A DNA stretch of 9,016 bases, from assembly GCA_002331465.1 (NCBI GenBank), contig DCYM01000031.1, positions 1 through 9,016 on the forward strand. The letters run 5' to 3'. This document shows, piece by piece, positions 1 through 6,734 of this stretch; within the stretch, counting starts at the first letter, position 1, and each line of letters begins with the position of its first letter. The translations under genes were made by a program, and so were the position numbers. The notes under the pieces were generated by a model, which saw only the letters and a list, made by a program, of their open reading frames with translations, searched no databases and was not told the origin of the DNA. Origin of the DNA: Candidatus Neomicrothrix sp. UBA2110. GTDB taxonomy: Bacteria > Actinomycetota > Acidimicrobiia > Acidimicrobiales > Poriferisodalaceae.

Positions 1-1659
1 GAGGTCGTGAACTTGACCCATTATCGAGCTATTCAAATAGAAGCGATCTGGGCTCAACCGAGTGATAGTCATCTCACATTCGATGCCCCCCTGAGGTGTC
101 AACATGTGAGTAAGGCGGATGCCACCGTTTTTGGCCGGCAACTTGTTGGCCGATAGACGTTCCAGTAGCGAAGCTGCGTCTCGTCCCGTTACCTCAATTT
201 TGGTGAATGCTGTGAGATCAGCAATACCTGCCCTTTCTCGAGTCCCTCGAACTTCGTCGCCGACAGCATCTAGAGCATTTGAGCGTCGAAACGTGTGTTG
301 TTCAGCCGGTCCGAAGTATTGAGGCCTTTCCCAACCAAATATCTCCATCCATTGGGCACCGAGTTCTTGGAAACGGTCATAAACAGGGGTGGTCTTTATG
401 GGGCGACCAGCGAAGCGTTCTTCGCCAGGAGATCGGACCTGGTACATCTCGTGGAATTCGTCGATTGCTTTAGCTTCAGCAAAAGGCCCCTTTGGATATG
501 TGTGTGGACCGAAACGTCGTGGGTCCATCTCGGCGACGTTGATTTCGGTTTGGCCGTGAACCATCCACTGAGCTAGGTACTTGCCGGCGCCGGGTCCTTG
601 AGTCACTCCAATGGAAGCGCCAGCACATACCCAATAGTTTTTGAGCCCAGGCGCGGGCCCCATGAGGTAACCCGAGTCGGGGGTGTGGGTGATGGGGCCT
701 GAAATTGTGGTTCGGATGCCAGCTTCGGCAAAAACTGGGATTCGTTGAGCTGCTAACTCAAGCCAAGGCATCAATACATCATGATCTGGCGGAGTTAAAT
801 AGAAATGCAGGTCCCAGTCGATGCCGTCCACACCGTACGTTTTGGCACCGGCGCGTTCGTAAGGCCCGATGATGAGCCCGTCGAGTTCGCGTCGGTAGTA
901 GCACGACGCGCGAGGATCACGAATGACAGGTAAATCAAAGTCCAACTTGGCGACTTCAGGTATGGCTTCGGTCACTAAATATTGATGAATCACTGAAACT
1001 ATAGGTACGTCGTATCCGACCATTTCGCCCAGTTGTGGTGCATAACAGCCTGCCGCGTTTACGACGTGTTCTGCGATCAGCCGACCTTTGTCAGTAACGA
1101 TTTCCCACCTACCGTCAGGTAATTGCCGCATTTCGGTCACCAAGGTGTGCCGCTCAATGTCGGCGCCCAGTTGACGAGCGCCTCGAGCCATGGCGTTTGT
1201 GGAGCTGCTGGGATCGCTCCATCCGTCGTTTGGTGTCCAAAAGCCTAATTTCACGTCGTCGACGTTGAGGAGTGGTTGGTGTTCAACTATTTCCGCGGGG
1301 CTTAAGAGGTGGCTTTCCACTCCTACCAGGTCCAATACGCCTTGCACGTAGCGAAACCAGTCGACTTCGGTGTCGTTTAGAGCTAAACGGATCGCTCCAG
1401 TCGGATGCCACCCTGCAGCCAGACCGGTTTCTTCTTCGAGTCGTGCGTAGAGCAGTGGCGCCTCCACGTGCACTTTGGCCATGTTGAGGCTGCCGATGAA
1501 GTGAGGAACCAGACCTGCTGCATGCCATGTAGAGCCTGAGGTGAGTTCGCCTTTCTCCAAAAGAACGGTGTCGGTCCACCCTTCGTGAGCAAGGTGGTAG
1601 AGCAAACCTACGCCCATGGCTCCGCCCCCGACGATGGCTACCTGAACTTCGTTTTTCAT
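1..1659 (-). CDS. FAD-dependent oxidoreductase, dimethylglycine/sarcosine dehydrogenase family, with GcvT-like domain (partial, C-terminus off window)
   Basis: The frame is open from an ATG at 1659 to the left edge, giving 553 codons and no stop. Family members are about 800-830 aa, so roughly a third is missing. The N-terminus has a Rossmann FAD motif (VAIVGGGAMGVG, residues 8-18) with the ribose-binding Glu at the end of beta-2 (LLEKG). This is followed by STWHAAG (residues 43-49), whose His46 matches the histidine that carries covalent FAD in dimethylglycine dehydrogenase. The DAO-type fold ends near GPITHTPDSGYLMGP and VCAGASIGVTQGPGAG. A GcvT/folate-binding domain starts around residue 430-440 (FGWERPQYF, RAGIADLTAFTKIEV, MLTPQGGIECEMTITRL). 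The expected reaction is oxidative N-demethylation in the cytoplasm with the one-carbon unit passed to tetrahydrofolate; the exact substrate is unknown. The start is secure: it is the only ATG after an in-frame stop at 1696-1698 and has a strong RBS. It lies 40 bp downstream of a paralogue on the same strand, so co-transcription is likely. Confidence 0.9.
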   Translation of the reverse strand, partial: MKNEVQVAIVGGGAMGVGLLYHLAHEGWTDTVLLEKGELTSGSTWHAAGLVPHFIGSLNMAKVHVEAPLLYARLEEETGLAAGWHPTGAIRLALNDTEVDWFRYVQGVLDLVGVESHLLSPAEIVEHQPLLNVDDVKLGFWTPNDGWSDPSSSTNAMARGARQLGADIERHTLVTEMRQLPDGRWEIVTDKGRLIAEHVVNAAGCYAPQLGEMVGYDVPIVSVIHQYLVTEAIPEVAKLDFDLPVIRDPRASCYYRRELDGLIIGPYERAGAKTYGVDGIDWDLHFYLTPPDHDVLMPWLELAAQRIPVFAEAGIRTTISGPITHTPDSGYLMGPAPGLKNYWVCAGASIGVTQGPGAGKYLAQWMVHGQTEINVAEMDPRRFGPHTYPKGPFAEAKAIDEFHEMYQVRSPGEERFAGRPIKTTPVYDRFQELGAQWMEIFGWERPQYFGPAEQHTFRRSNALDAVGDEVRGTRERAGIADLTAFTKIEVTGRDAASLLERLSANKLPAKNGGIRLTHMLTPQGGIECEMTITRLSPDRFYLNSSIMGQVHDL

Positions 1660-1668
1660 TTCGTCGCG

Positions 1669-1677
1669 ACCTCCTCC
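1669..1677 (-). promoter_or_regulatory. Strong Shine-Dalgarno site for the downstream flavoprotein gene
   Basis: On the minus strand the sequence GGAGGAGGT lies 9 nt before the ATG at 1659. It fixes the start of the partial flavoprotein and shows that this gene has its own strong translation signal inside the 40 bp gap after the upstream paralogue. I see no terminator hairpin in that gap. Confidence 0.85.
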
Positions 1678-1699
1678 ACCTCGACAGACAAATTGCTAA

Positions 1700-4147
1700 T
1701 CACATTTTGACCCTTTGATTTGTTGGGTCATAAAAACTCCGGATGCTCGGAGTGACCCGGCGTCGTCGAGTCCCAATTTCAATTTCCCATTCACCATTAT
1801 CCAACCACTGCTGAGTTACCCCTTCGGGATTAGATAGGTACGCCATTGTTAGACAGCGATCTTCGACATGGCTCCACATGCCGCCTGTTGTGCGACCAAC
1901 GTAAATGTCATCTCGAAAGATGGGGTCATCGTGGTAGCTGATCAAGTCAGCGTCTTCGATTCGAAATTGGATCAGTCGTTTTGGTTTCGGGCCACCTTTT
2001 TGACTCAGGAGGGCTTCGCGTCCTGTGAAGCCGCCGGGTTTCTCCCAAGCGACAGCGAATCCCAGTCCCGCTTCGAGAGGCGTGTCCTCATCAGAGATGT
2101 CATGCCCCCAGTGCCGGTAGCCAGCCTCGAGGCGCAGTGAATTCATGGCATGAAACCCCGCGTGACGAAGACCGTGCGGTTCTCCGCCCTCAGTTACCGC
2201 CGAGTACACCGCCTCGGTCTGCCCCACCGGAACGTAAAGCTCCCAACCAAGCTCACCTACATAACTCATACGTAACGCTCGACATGTCACATCGGCGATC
2301 ACGAGGGACTTCATGGCTCCGAACTCGAACGCATCCTTGGATAAGTCTGTTTCGGTGAGGGATTGCAGCAGTGCTCGAGAGTTGGGCCCCATCACCCCCA
2401 GAACGCTCCAATCATCTGTGATATCAGAGATACGTACGTCGTGTTCACGACAACCTCGCCGCAGCCACGCCCAGTCGCGTGTCTGTGACGCGGCACTTGT
2501 CACAACCCAAAAAATGTCTCTGTCAAGGCGAGTGACAGTCAAGTCCGCCTCAATGCCGCCGCGATCATTCAACCACTGGGTGTACACCGCCCGACCTGGA
2601 GGGACATCGATTGAATTCGCACTCAACCTTTCGAGAACCGCGAGCGCATCGGGTCCGCTCACAGAGAACTTAGCGAAGGAGCTCTGATCGAAAATCCCTA
2701 CTGCTGTTCGGACCGCATCACACTCAGCTCGCATGTTCTCATGCCAATTCTGCTTGCCGTAGGAATAGTCGTATTCGCCGAGTTGGCCCTCGTTTGCAAA
2801 CCAGTTCGGGCGTTCCCAGCCGGCCGTTTCTCCGAAGACCGCTCCAACGGCACTCAGAACGCCGTGGAGTGCGCTTTTTCGAATTCCGCGAGCTGATTCG
2901 TACTGACGAAATGGCCAATGCATCGCATAAAGAAGACCCAAAGATTCCGAAATTCGTTCCTGGAGGTAGGACCGATCATTTTGGAACGGGAAAGCTCTAC
3001 GGATGTCGACGCCGGAGAGGTCCATCGGCGGATATCCATCAATGATCCAATCAGCCATAACCCAGCCGGCACCCCCCGCTGTTTGGATGCCAACGGAGTT
3101 GAAACCAGCAGCAACGAAACAGCGGTCCATTTCGGGTGATTCGCCGAGATAAAAAGTGCCATCTGGGGTGAATGCTTCAGGGCCGTTAAAGAAGAGCTGT
3201 AAACCGGCTTCGCTCAGAGCAGGCATGCGTCGACATGCGGCTTCAAAAATTGGTCCGATGTGGTCCCAGTCCTCGGGGAGCGTGCCAAAGCAGAAATCCC
3301 GAGGAATACCGTCTAGATTCCAGATCTTTGCTTGAGGCTCGAAAAACCCCGCCATGATCTTCCCGGTTTCTTCCTTGAAATAGGTGTAATTGCTTGGATC
3401 ACGAACAATCGGCATTCCTCGCTCCGCGCCCTCCAATGGCTCAGTCACGATGTAAAAGTGCTCGCATGCTTGCAACGGGACTTTGACTCCGATGGTTTCT
3501 GCCAGATGTCGAGTCCACATGCCCGCCGCCATCACCACAGTTTCTGCGTTAACGATCTGATTGTCCTCAGTTTCGATGCCGACGCAACGGTCACCGTCCT
3601 TCAGGAGCCGGGCGACAGCGATCCCTTCAACAATCGTGGCGCCGCCGTTGCGAGCTCCTTTAGCTAAAGCCATGGTGGTGTCGACAGGAGAGGTTTGTCC
3701 GTCCTTGGGAATGTAAAGCGCGCCGACAAGATCGTCGGTGCGCAGAAGGGGCACCATCTCTCGCAGTTCGTCCATTCCGATCTCACGAATTTCGACTCCC
3801 ACAGTTGACGCCATCGAAATGCCTCGAAGCAGTTCTTCCCAGCGTTCTGAGTCTGACGCGACCGAAATCGAGCCTGGAGCCCTGTATCCGGTCGCCTGCC
3901 CGGTCTCATCTTCGAGTTCTTCGAATAGACGCGTTGAGTACGTCGCCAGCTTCGTAAGAGAGTGGGTTGACTTCAGTTGTGACACCAATCCAGCGGCATG
4001 CCACGTAGTGCCGCCAGTTAGTTGTCCTTGCTCGAGAACCAGAACGTCGGATACTCCGCGCTTGGTTAAGTGATATGCGATGCTGGCACCGATAATGCCA
4101 CCGCCGACCACCACGACTTGGGCTTGATCTGGAAGCTGAACAGACAT
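1700..4147 (-). CDS. FAD-dependent oxidoreductase with GcvT-like folate domain, dimethylglycine/sarcosine dehydrogenase family (815 aa)
   Basis: This is a complete gene of the family's usual length. Residues 11-39 form the FAD-binding Rossmann unit (VVVVGGGIIG, ending in LVLEQ with Glu39). TTWHAAG at 47-53 carries His50, which matches the covalent 8-alpha-histidyl-FAD site of dimethylglycine dehydrogenase. The DAO fold closes near FNSVGIQTAGGAG (349-361). A linker domain covers about 375-430, a GcvT folate-binding domain about 432-700 (LNDRGGIEADLTVTRL at 526-541, with Asp535 where T-proteins have their conserved Asp; LGVMGPNSR at 583-591; SYVGELGWELYVP at 628-640), and a GcvT C-terminal barrel about 715-805. 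The expected role is cytoplasmic oxidative demethylation of a secondary or tertiary N-methyl amino acid, delivering 5,10-methylene-THF; dimethylglycine or sarcosine is plausible but unproven. The start is nearly forced: an in-frame stop lies at 4160-4162 and ATG 4147 is the only standard start after it. No good Shine-Dalgarno precedes it, so initiation may be weak or leaderless. It is the first gene of a likely two-gene operon. Confidence 0.93.
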   Translation of the reverse strand: MSVQLPDQAQVVVVGGGIIGASIAYHLTKRGVSDVLVLEQGQLTGGTTWHAAGLVSQLKSTHSLTKLATYSTRLFEELEDETGQATGYRAPGSISVASDSERWEELLRGISMASTVGVEIREIGMDELREMVPLLRTDDLVGALYIPKDGQTSPVDTTMALAKGARNGGATIVEGIAVARLLKDGDRCVGIETEDNQIVNAETVVMAAGMWTRHLAETIGVKVPLQACEHFYIVTEPLEGAERGMPIVRDPSNYTYFKEETGKIMAGFFEPQAKIWNLDGIPRDFCFGTLPEDWDHIGPIFEAACRRMPALSEAGLQLFFNGPEAFTPDGTFYLGESPEMDRCFVAAGFNSVGIQTAGGAGWVMADWIIDGYPPMDLSGVDIRRAFPFQNDRSYLQERISESLGLLYAMHWPFRQYESARGIRKSALHGVLSAVGAVFGETAGWERPNWFANEGQLGEYDYSYGKQNWHENMRAECDAVRTAVGIFDQSSFAKFSVSGPDALAVLERLSANSIDVPPGRAVYTQWLNDRGGIEADLTVTRLDRDIFWVVTSAASQTRDWAWLRRGCREHDVRISDITDDWSVLGVMGPNSRALLQSLTETDLSKDAFEFGAMKSLVIADVTCRALRMSYVGELGWELYVPVGQTEAVYSAVTEGGEPHGLRHAGFHAMNSLRLEAGYRHWGHDISDEDTPLEAGLGFAVAWEKPGGFTGREALLSQKGGPKPKRLIQFRIEDADLISYHDDPIFRDDIYVGRTTGGMWSHVEDRCLTMAYLSNPEGVTQQWLDNGEWEIEIGTRRRRVTPSIRSFYDPTNQRVKM

Positions 4148-4161
4148 GGTTCGGCAAATCT

Positions 4162-4171
4162 AGACGCGTCT
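4162..4171. repeat. 10 bp perfect palindrome AGACGCGTCT
   Basis: A self-complementary 10-mer starting 15 bp upstream of the flavoprotein ATG at 4147. Its position would suit an operator overlapping the promoter or early leader of the minus-strand operon. A palindrome of this length is not rare by chance, so the regulatory reading is weak. Confidence 0.35.
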
Positions 4172-4191
4172 TCCCCCCAGGTGGTTACTCG

Positions 4192-4203
4192 CGAATGCAT
4201 TCG
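4192..4203. repeat. 12 bp perfect palindrome CGAATGCATTCG
   Basis: A self-complementary 12-mer centred at 4197.5, about 31 bp (three helical turns) from the centre of the 10 bp palindrome at 4162-4171. The two sequences differ, so they are not copies of one operator half-site. Its place 57 bp before the preferred SDR start would suit a regulator site near the plus-strand promoter. Confidence 0.4.
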
Positions 4204-4246
4204 TAATGTCCGAGTGGGAAGATGTCGGAGTAGATCTGTCGGGAAT

Positions 4247-4250
4247 AGGA
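4247..4250 (+). promoter_or_regulatory. Shine-Dalgarno AGGA that decides the SDR start
   Basis: AGGA lies 9 nt before the ATG at 4260. The in-frame ATG further upstream, at 4206, has no Shine-Dalgarno and would add 18 residues (MSEWEDVGVDLSGIGKRL) before the point where SDR proteins normally begin. The RBS and the family length both favour 4260. Confidence 0.65.
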
Positions 4251-4259
4251 AAAAGATTG

Positions 4260-5042
4260 ATGCAACTTGATCTGAAGGGACGTCGAGCCGTAGTCACAGG
4301 CGCAAGTTTGGGGATAGGAGCGGCCACAGTTCGATTGCTCGCAGACATGGGAGCTGAAGTGGAATTCTGTGCTCGCACCAAAGACGCCGTTGAGGGTCTC
4401 GTAGCTTCCCAACCAGAAGCTGAAGGCCACATATACGGCCACGTAGCTGATATGGGGGACCGAGATTCTGTTGAAACGTTTCTTGGCGAAGTGAGCGGTC
4501 GGGGAGAAGTATCGATACTGGTCAATAACGTGGGTGCTTCCCCGTCACGCAATTTTCAATATATGACAGATGAAGAGTGGTCTCAGCTTCACGAACTCAA
4601 TTTGATGTCTGCGGTTCGATGCACTCGGCATTTCCTTCCTGGCATGCGATCTCAGAAGTGGGGGCGCATCGTGATGATCGCCAGCGGCGCAGCAAAATAT
4701 CCAGGCGCCGCGCTCGTTGATTACGCAGCGACCAAGGCTGCAATGGTCGCGACCGGCAAAGCACTAGCGGGTAAGTACGGACGCGACGGCGTACTGGTGA
4801 ATTCGGTGCTTCCCGGCTTGATCCACACTGCTATGTGGGACCGAGCTGCAGGGGAGGTGGCTGAGGCGTCTGGGAGTTCGGCGGAAGAAGTCCTGGCGAA
4901 TAATTCAAAAAGCGTCCCTGTTGGCCGTTACGGCACTGCCGAGGAGGTCGCGAACGTAATAGCGTTCCTCTGCACTGACGCGGCCTCCTACGTCAATGGA
5001 GCAGCTATCGATGTTGACGGTGGCCAGGGCGGTCACATTTAG
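4260..5042 (+). CDS. Classical short-chain dehydrogenase/reductase (SDR), about 260 aa
   Basis: This is an NAD(P)-dependent oxidoreductase of the classical SDR family, acting on a hydroxyl/keto group of an unknown substrate in the cytoplasm. Numbering from the ATG at 4260, the cofactor motif TGASLGIG is at 13-20, NNVG at 89-92, and the catalytic tetrad is Asn114, Ser142, Tyr155 and Lys159 (YAATK), with the usual 13-residue Ser-Tyr spacing. Arg39 just after beta-2 (FCART) suggests NADP(H) preference. The C-terminal PVGRYGTAEEVANVIAFL and VNGAAIDVDGG segments are typical of 3-oxoacyl-ACP-reductase-like SDRs, but that label covers many functions and should not be read as fatty-acid synthesis. 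An ATG at 4206 gives a 278 aa version in the same frame; I prefer 4260 because of its RBS and the standard N-terminus (LDLKGRRAVVTG). The gene is transcribed away from the flavoprotein operon and converges on the amidase gene. Confidence 0.93.
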   Translation: MQLDLKGRRAVVTGASLGIGAATVRLLADMGAEVEFCARTKDAVEGLVASQPEAEGHIYGHVADMGDRDSVETFLGEVSGRGEVSILVNNVGASPSRNFQYMTDEEWSQLHELNLMSAVRCTRHFLPGMRSQKWGRIVMIASGAAKYPGAALVDYAATKAAMVATGKALAGKYGRDGVLVNSVLPGLIHTAMWDRAAGEVAEASGSSAEEVLANNSKSVPVGRYGTAEEVANVIAFLCTDAASYVNGAAIDVDGGQGGHI

Positions 5043-5075
5043 CCAGCGACCGCGGTACCTCCGAGGTGAAGGTCT
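5043..5075. other. 33 bp convergent gap between SDR and amidase stop codons
   Basis: The SDR stop (TAG, 5040-5042) and the amidase stop (TAA on the minus strand, 5076-5078) face each other with only 33 bp between. The gap has no GC hairpin followed by a T run. Termination in either direction must use weak or Rho-type signals, or the hairpin just inside the amidase gene at 5097-5114. Confidence 0.6.
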
Positions 5076-6512
5076 TTAAAACCCGGTTGGTTGTTGGAAG
5101 CCCTCAAGGGCTTCTTGCAAGAACCTACCTATGGCCAAAGTTGTGCGGTCCTCAAGGAACGGTCCGGCGATTTGAACACCGACGGGTTTCCCATCGATTT
5201 GACCGATGGGTACTACTGTCGCCGGAAGCCACGAAACGCCGGTCAGACCCATCCATTTGATTTGATCGGTGTAGAGGCGCTGCTGTCCATCAACGTCGAT
5301 AGTTCTGCCGGTGAACGGACGCGAATGGTCGTGACGGATCGCTTCACCAAGTGTCACCGGTAGCAAGACCACGTCAAAAGTTTTGAAAAACTCTCGCCAT
5401 CTGTTTCGTTGCTGTAAACGCCGCTCGTGCCAACTCAACCATTCGCGATGACGCAACGTTGCGTACCAGATCCCCAGATCGCCCTCGGGCCGGTCCTCTC
5501 TAGCTGCCAATTCTTCAATTTCGGACAAGGTCCATGTGCCAGCTTCCGCTGCAGACAGAAGATGTTGAAACGTATTGACAGCTTTCTCGAAAGTGAACGA
5601 AGGTTTCGCCTCATAGTCGACCGTCGCTCCCGCGTCTTCCAGAGCTGAGGCAGCGTTCAACAAGAGTTCTCGGTAGCTCGCGCTAATCGGCGCGGCGGCT
5701 TCATCGAGCCACACCGCGACCCGAAACTCAGCAATATTGGCGTGACGTGCGGGAGGCAGAGACAGCGAATACGCCAATTGGTTCCATTCGTCGGGACCGG
5801 CGAGGAGATCGAGCGCCATTTCCAAATCGTCTACGTCTCGGGCCATTGGTCCCGCGACGGCGATGTCTGCTTGGCTCAGTGTTCCTGGCATACCTGGGAT
5901 CTGGCCCAACGCCGAAACAACGCCATAGCTTGGCTTATGTCCGCACACCCCCGACCAATGGGAGGGAATGCGGATCGACCCTCCGATATCGGAACCTAAT
6001 TCCAACGGGGTGTAACCGGCGGCTAGAGACGCGCCCGAGCCGCCCGACGACCCACCGGGTGTGCACTCGATGTCGTAGGGGTTGGCCGTCGTGCCGTACA
6101 CCTTGTTGTAAGACTGCAGATCACCAGCCCAAATGGGGAGGTTGGTTTTGCCATACACAATTGCGCCCGCCGCTTTGTAACGGGCGACGGGATCAGCGTC
6201 CTTTTCGGGAACAAAATCAGCAAGTTCAGGAGCACCCGAGGTGGTGACGAGCCCCTCGGTTTGGAAGCTGTCTTTGATGGTGATCGGCACCCCGTGAAGC
6301 GGTCCAAGCTCACCGCCACGACTCACCGCTTCGTCTGCTTTGTCAGCTGCTTCCAACGCGCGTTCAGCGTCGAGCGCGACGACCGCGTTAATGGGGCCAT
6401 CAAGACGTTCCACTCTTGCTAGTGCCGCTTCAAGTAGTTCTCGACTAGACACCTCGCCCGCGGCGACCGCCGCGGCGGTTTCAATGGTGGTGCTGTAGGA
6501 GAAATCGGACAT
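5076..6512 (-). CDS. Amidase-signature family hydrolase (about 478 aa)
   Basis: A member of the amidase-signature family, which hydrolyses amide bonds with a Ser-cisSer-Lys triad. Numbering from the ATG at 6512, Lys80 lies in PITIKDSF, the cis-Ser is Ser155 in TPGGSSGGSGAS, and the nucleophile is Ser179 in GSDIGGSIRIP. The 24-residue distance between the two serines matches the family. GHKPSYG follows, and the length is typical. There is no signal peptide, so the enzyme is probably cytoplasmic. The substrate is not predictable; the family includes acylamidases, nitrile-pathway amidases and GatA. GatA is unlikely because no gatB or gatC is adjacent. Start choice: ATG 6512 (MSDFSYS) matches how relatives begin; ATG 6524 (MGVHMSDF) is four residues upstream, and the frame stays open to a GTG at 6587. 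None has a good Shine-Dalgarno. The gene is convergent with the SDR and divergent from the CoA-transferase. Confidence 0.93.
   Translation of the reverse strand: MSDFSYSTTIETAAAVAAGEVSSRELLEAALARVERLDGPINAVVALDAERALEAADKADEAVSRGGELGPLHGVPITIKDSFQTEGLVTTSGAPELADFVPEKDADPVARYKAAGAIVYGKTNLPIWAGDLQSYNKVYGTTANPYDIECTPGGSSGGSGASLAAGYTPLELGSDIGGSIRIPSHWSGVCGHKPSYGVVSALGQIPGMPGTLSQADIAVAGPMARDVDDLEMALDLLAGPDEWNQLAYSLSLPPARHANIAEFRVAVWLDEAAAPISASYRELLLNAASALEDAGATVDYEAKPSFTFEKAVNTFQHLLSAAEAGTWTLSEIEELAAREDRPEGDLGIWYATLRHREWLSWHERRLQQRNRWREFFKTFDVVLLPVTLGEAIRHDHSRPFTGRTIDVDGQQRLYTDQIKWMGLTGVSWLPATVVPIGQIDGKPVGVQIAGPFLEDRTTLAIGRFLQEALEGFQQPTGF
5097..5114. repeat. Perfect hairpin near the 3' end of the amidase gene
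   Basis: GAAGCCCTCAAGGGCTTC forms a 7 bp stem with a 4 nt loop (or 8 bp with 2 nt). It lies inside the amidase coding region, encoding EALEGF near the C-terminus, and 55 nt past the SDR stop. On the plus strand it is followed by TTGC rather than a T run; on the minus strand a TTTT occurs only about 15 nt later. It could slow or stop SDR transcripts, but it is not a classic intrinsic terminator and may be only a consequence of the protein sequence. Confidence 0.35.
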
Positions 6513-6579
6513 GTGTACCCCCATCGAAGGAAATTCTCTTTTCGGAGATGTAAGTCTATGACTGAAGCACCGTTCGACG

Positions 6580-6595
6580 CAGCGCACTTGCGCTG
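6580..6595. repeat. Inverted repeat CAGCGCA-CT-TGCGCTG
   Basis: Two perfect 7 bp arms are separated by 2 bp, giving a 16 bp dyad in the middle of the divergent region, about 70 bp from the amidase start and 140 bp from the CoA-transferase start. The size and symmetry fit a site for a dimeric helix-turn-helix regulator. No regulator gene is present in the window to pair it with. Confidence 0.45.
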
Positions 6596-6665
6596 TTCAC
6601 GGTCAGCGACGCCCGCTGCGTCTTTCGCTCCGGATCTAACGAGGCCGGAAAGAGGGCCGAAATGT

Positions 6666-6695
6666 GCCGTGGTGAACGAGTACTGACTCCACGGC
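6666..6695. repeat. Inverted repeat with 7 bp arms GCCGTGG / CCACGGC
   Basis: Perfect arms at 6666-6672 and 6689-6695 flank a 16 nt spacer, ending 39 bp before the CoA-transferase ATG. Arm centres are 23 bp apart, about two helical turns, which suits a DNA operator. If transcribed, the arms could instead form a leader hairpin, extendable by a G-U and a G-C pair. Confidence 0.4.
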
Positions 6696-6716
6696 GCTAG
6701 CGTGTTCTCACTCTCG

Positions 6717-6725
6717 GGAGGAAGG
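6717..6725 (+). promoter_or_regulatory. Shine-Dalgarno region for the CoA-transferase gene
   Basis: GGAGGAAGG lies just upstream of ATG 6735; the GAAGG part has a 9 nt spacing and the GGAGG part 13 nt. This supports 6735 over the in-frame GTG at 6702, which has no such signal. An in-frame stop at 6684-6686 bounds the reading frame upstream. Confidence 0.75.
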
Positions 6726-6734
6726 TTCCACAAC

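Larger units (their letters stand above)
4148..4259. promoter_or_regulatory. Divergent intergenic region between flavoprotein operon and SDR gene
   Basis: This 112 bp gap separates oppositely oriented starts at 4147 (minus) and 4260 (plus), so it must hold promoters for both unless one gene is read from elsewhere. I cannot point to convincing -35/-10 boxes. It contains two perfect palindromes, listed separately, whose centres are 31 bp apart, and a run of six C at 4173-4178. Shared control of both units by one regulator is possible but is an inference. Confidence 0.5.
6513..6734. promoter_or_regulatory. Divergent intergenic region between amidase and CoA-transferase genes
   Basis: A 222 bp gap between a minus-strand start (6512) and a plus-strand start (6735). 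It must supply promoters in both directions. I see no clear sigma-70 boxes. It contains two inverted repeats (6580-6595 and 6666-6695), an 8 bp palindrome CGCTAGCG at 6695-6702, and the CoA-transferase RBS. No small gene with a good start signal is visible here. Confidence 0.5.

Noticed and set aside
61..90. Glu in GGIECEMTI of the partial flavoprotein where the paralogue has the conserved Asp (GGIEADLTV) of the folate domain.
   Set aside because: It looked like loss of a catalytic residue, but from memory mammalian dimethylglycine dehydrogenase also has Glu at this place (YAELTV), so it is probably a normal variant.
1283..1592. Overlapping minus-strand open frames of 69-98 aa in this stretch.
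   Set aside because: One is in a different frame from the flavoprotein gene that runs through to the left edge, and the protein sequences are Arg/Ser-rich without family features. They are shadows of that gene.
1868..4073. Several plus-strand open frames of 73-124 aa opposite the 815 aa flavoprotein gene.
   Set aside because: They lie wholly antisense to a strongly supported coding region, lack domains and have no consistent ribosome-binding sites.
5076..6512. Amidase as GatA, the glutamyl-tRNA amidotransferase subunit A.
   Set aside because: The amidase signature alone does not distinguish GatA, and neither gatB nor gatC is adjacent; the neighbours are catabolic enzymes.
6513..6587. Longer amidase start at GTG 6587, adding 25 residues (beginning MRCVERCFSH).
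   Set aside because: The extension has no ribosome-binding site, is unlike amidase N-termini, and would start within the 16 bp inverted repeat; MSDFSYS at 6512 matches the family.
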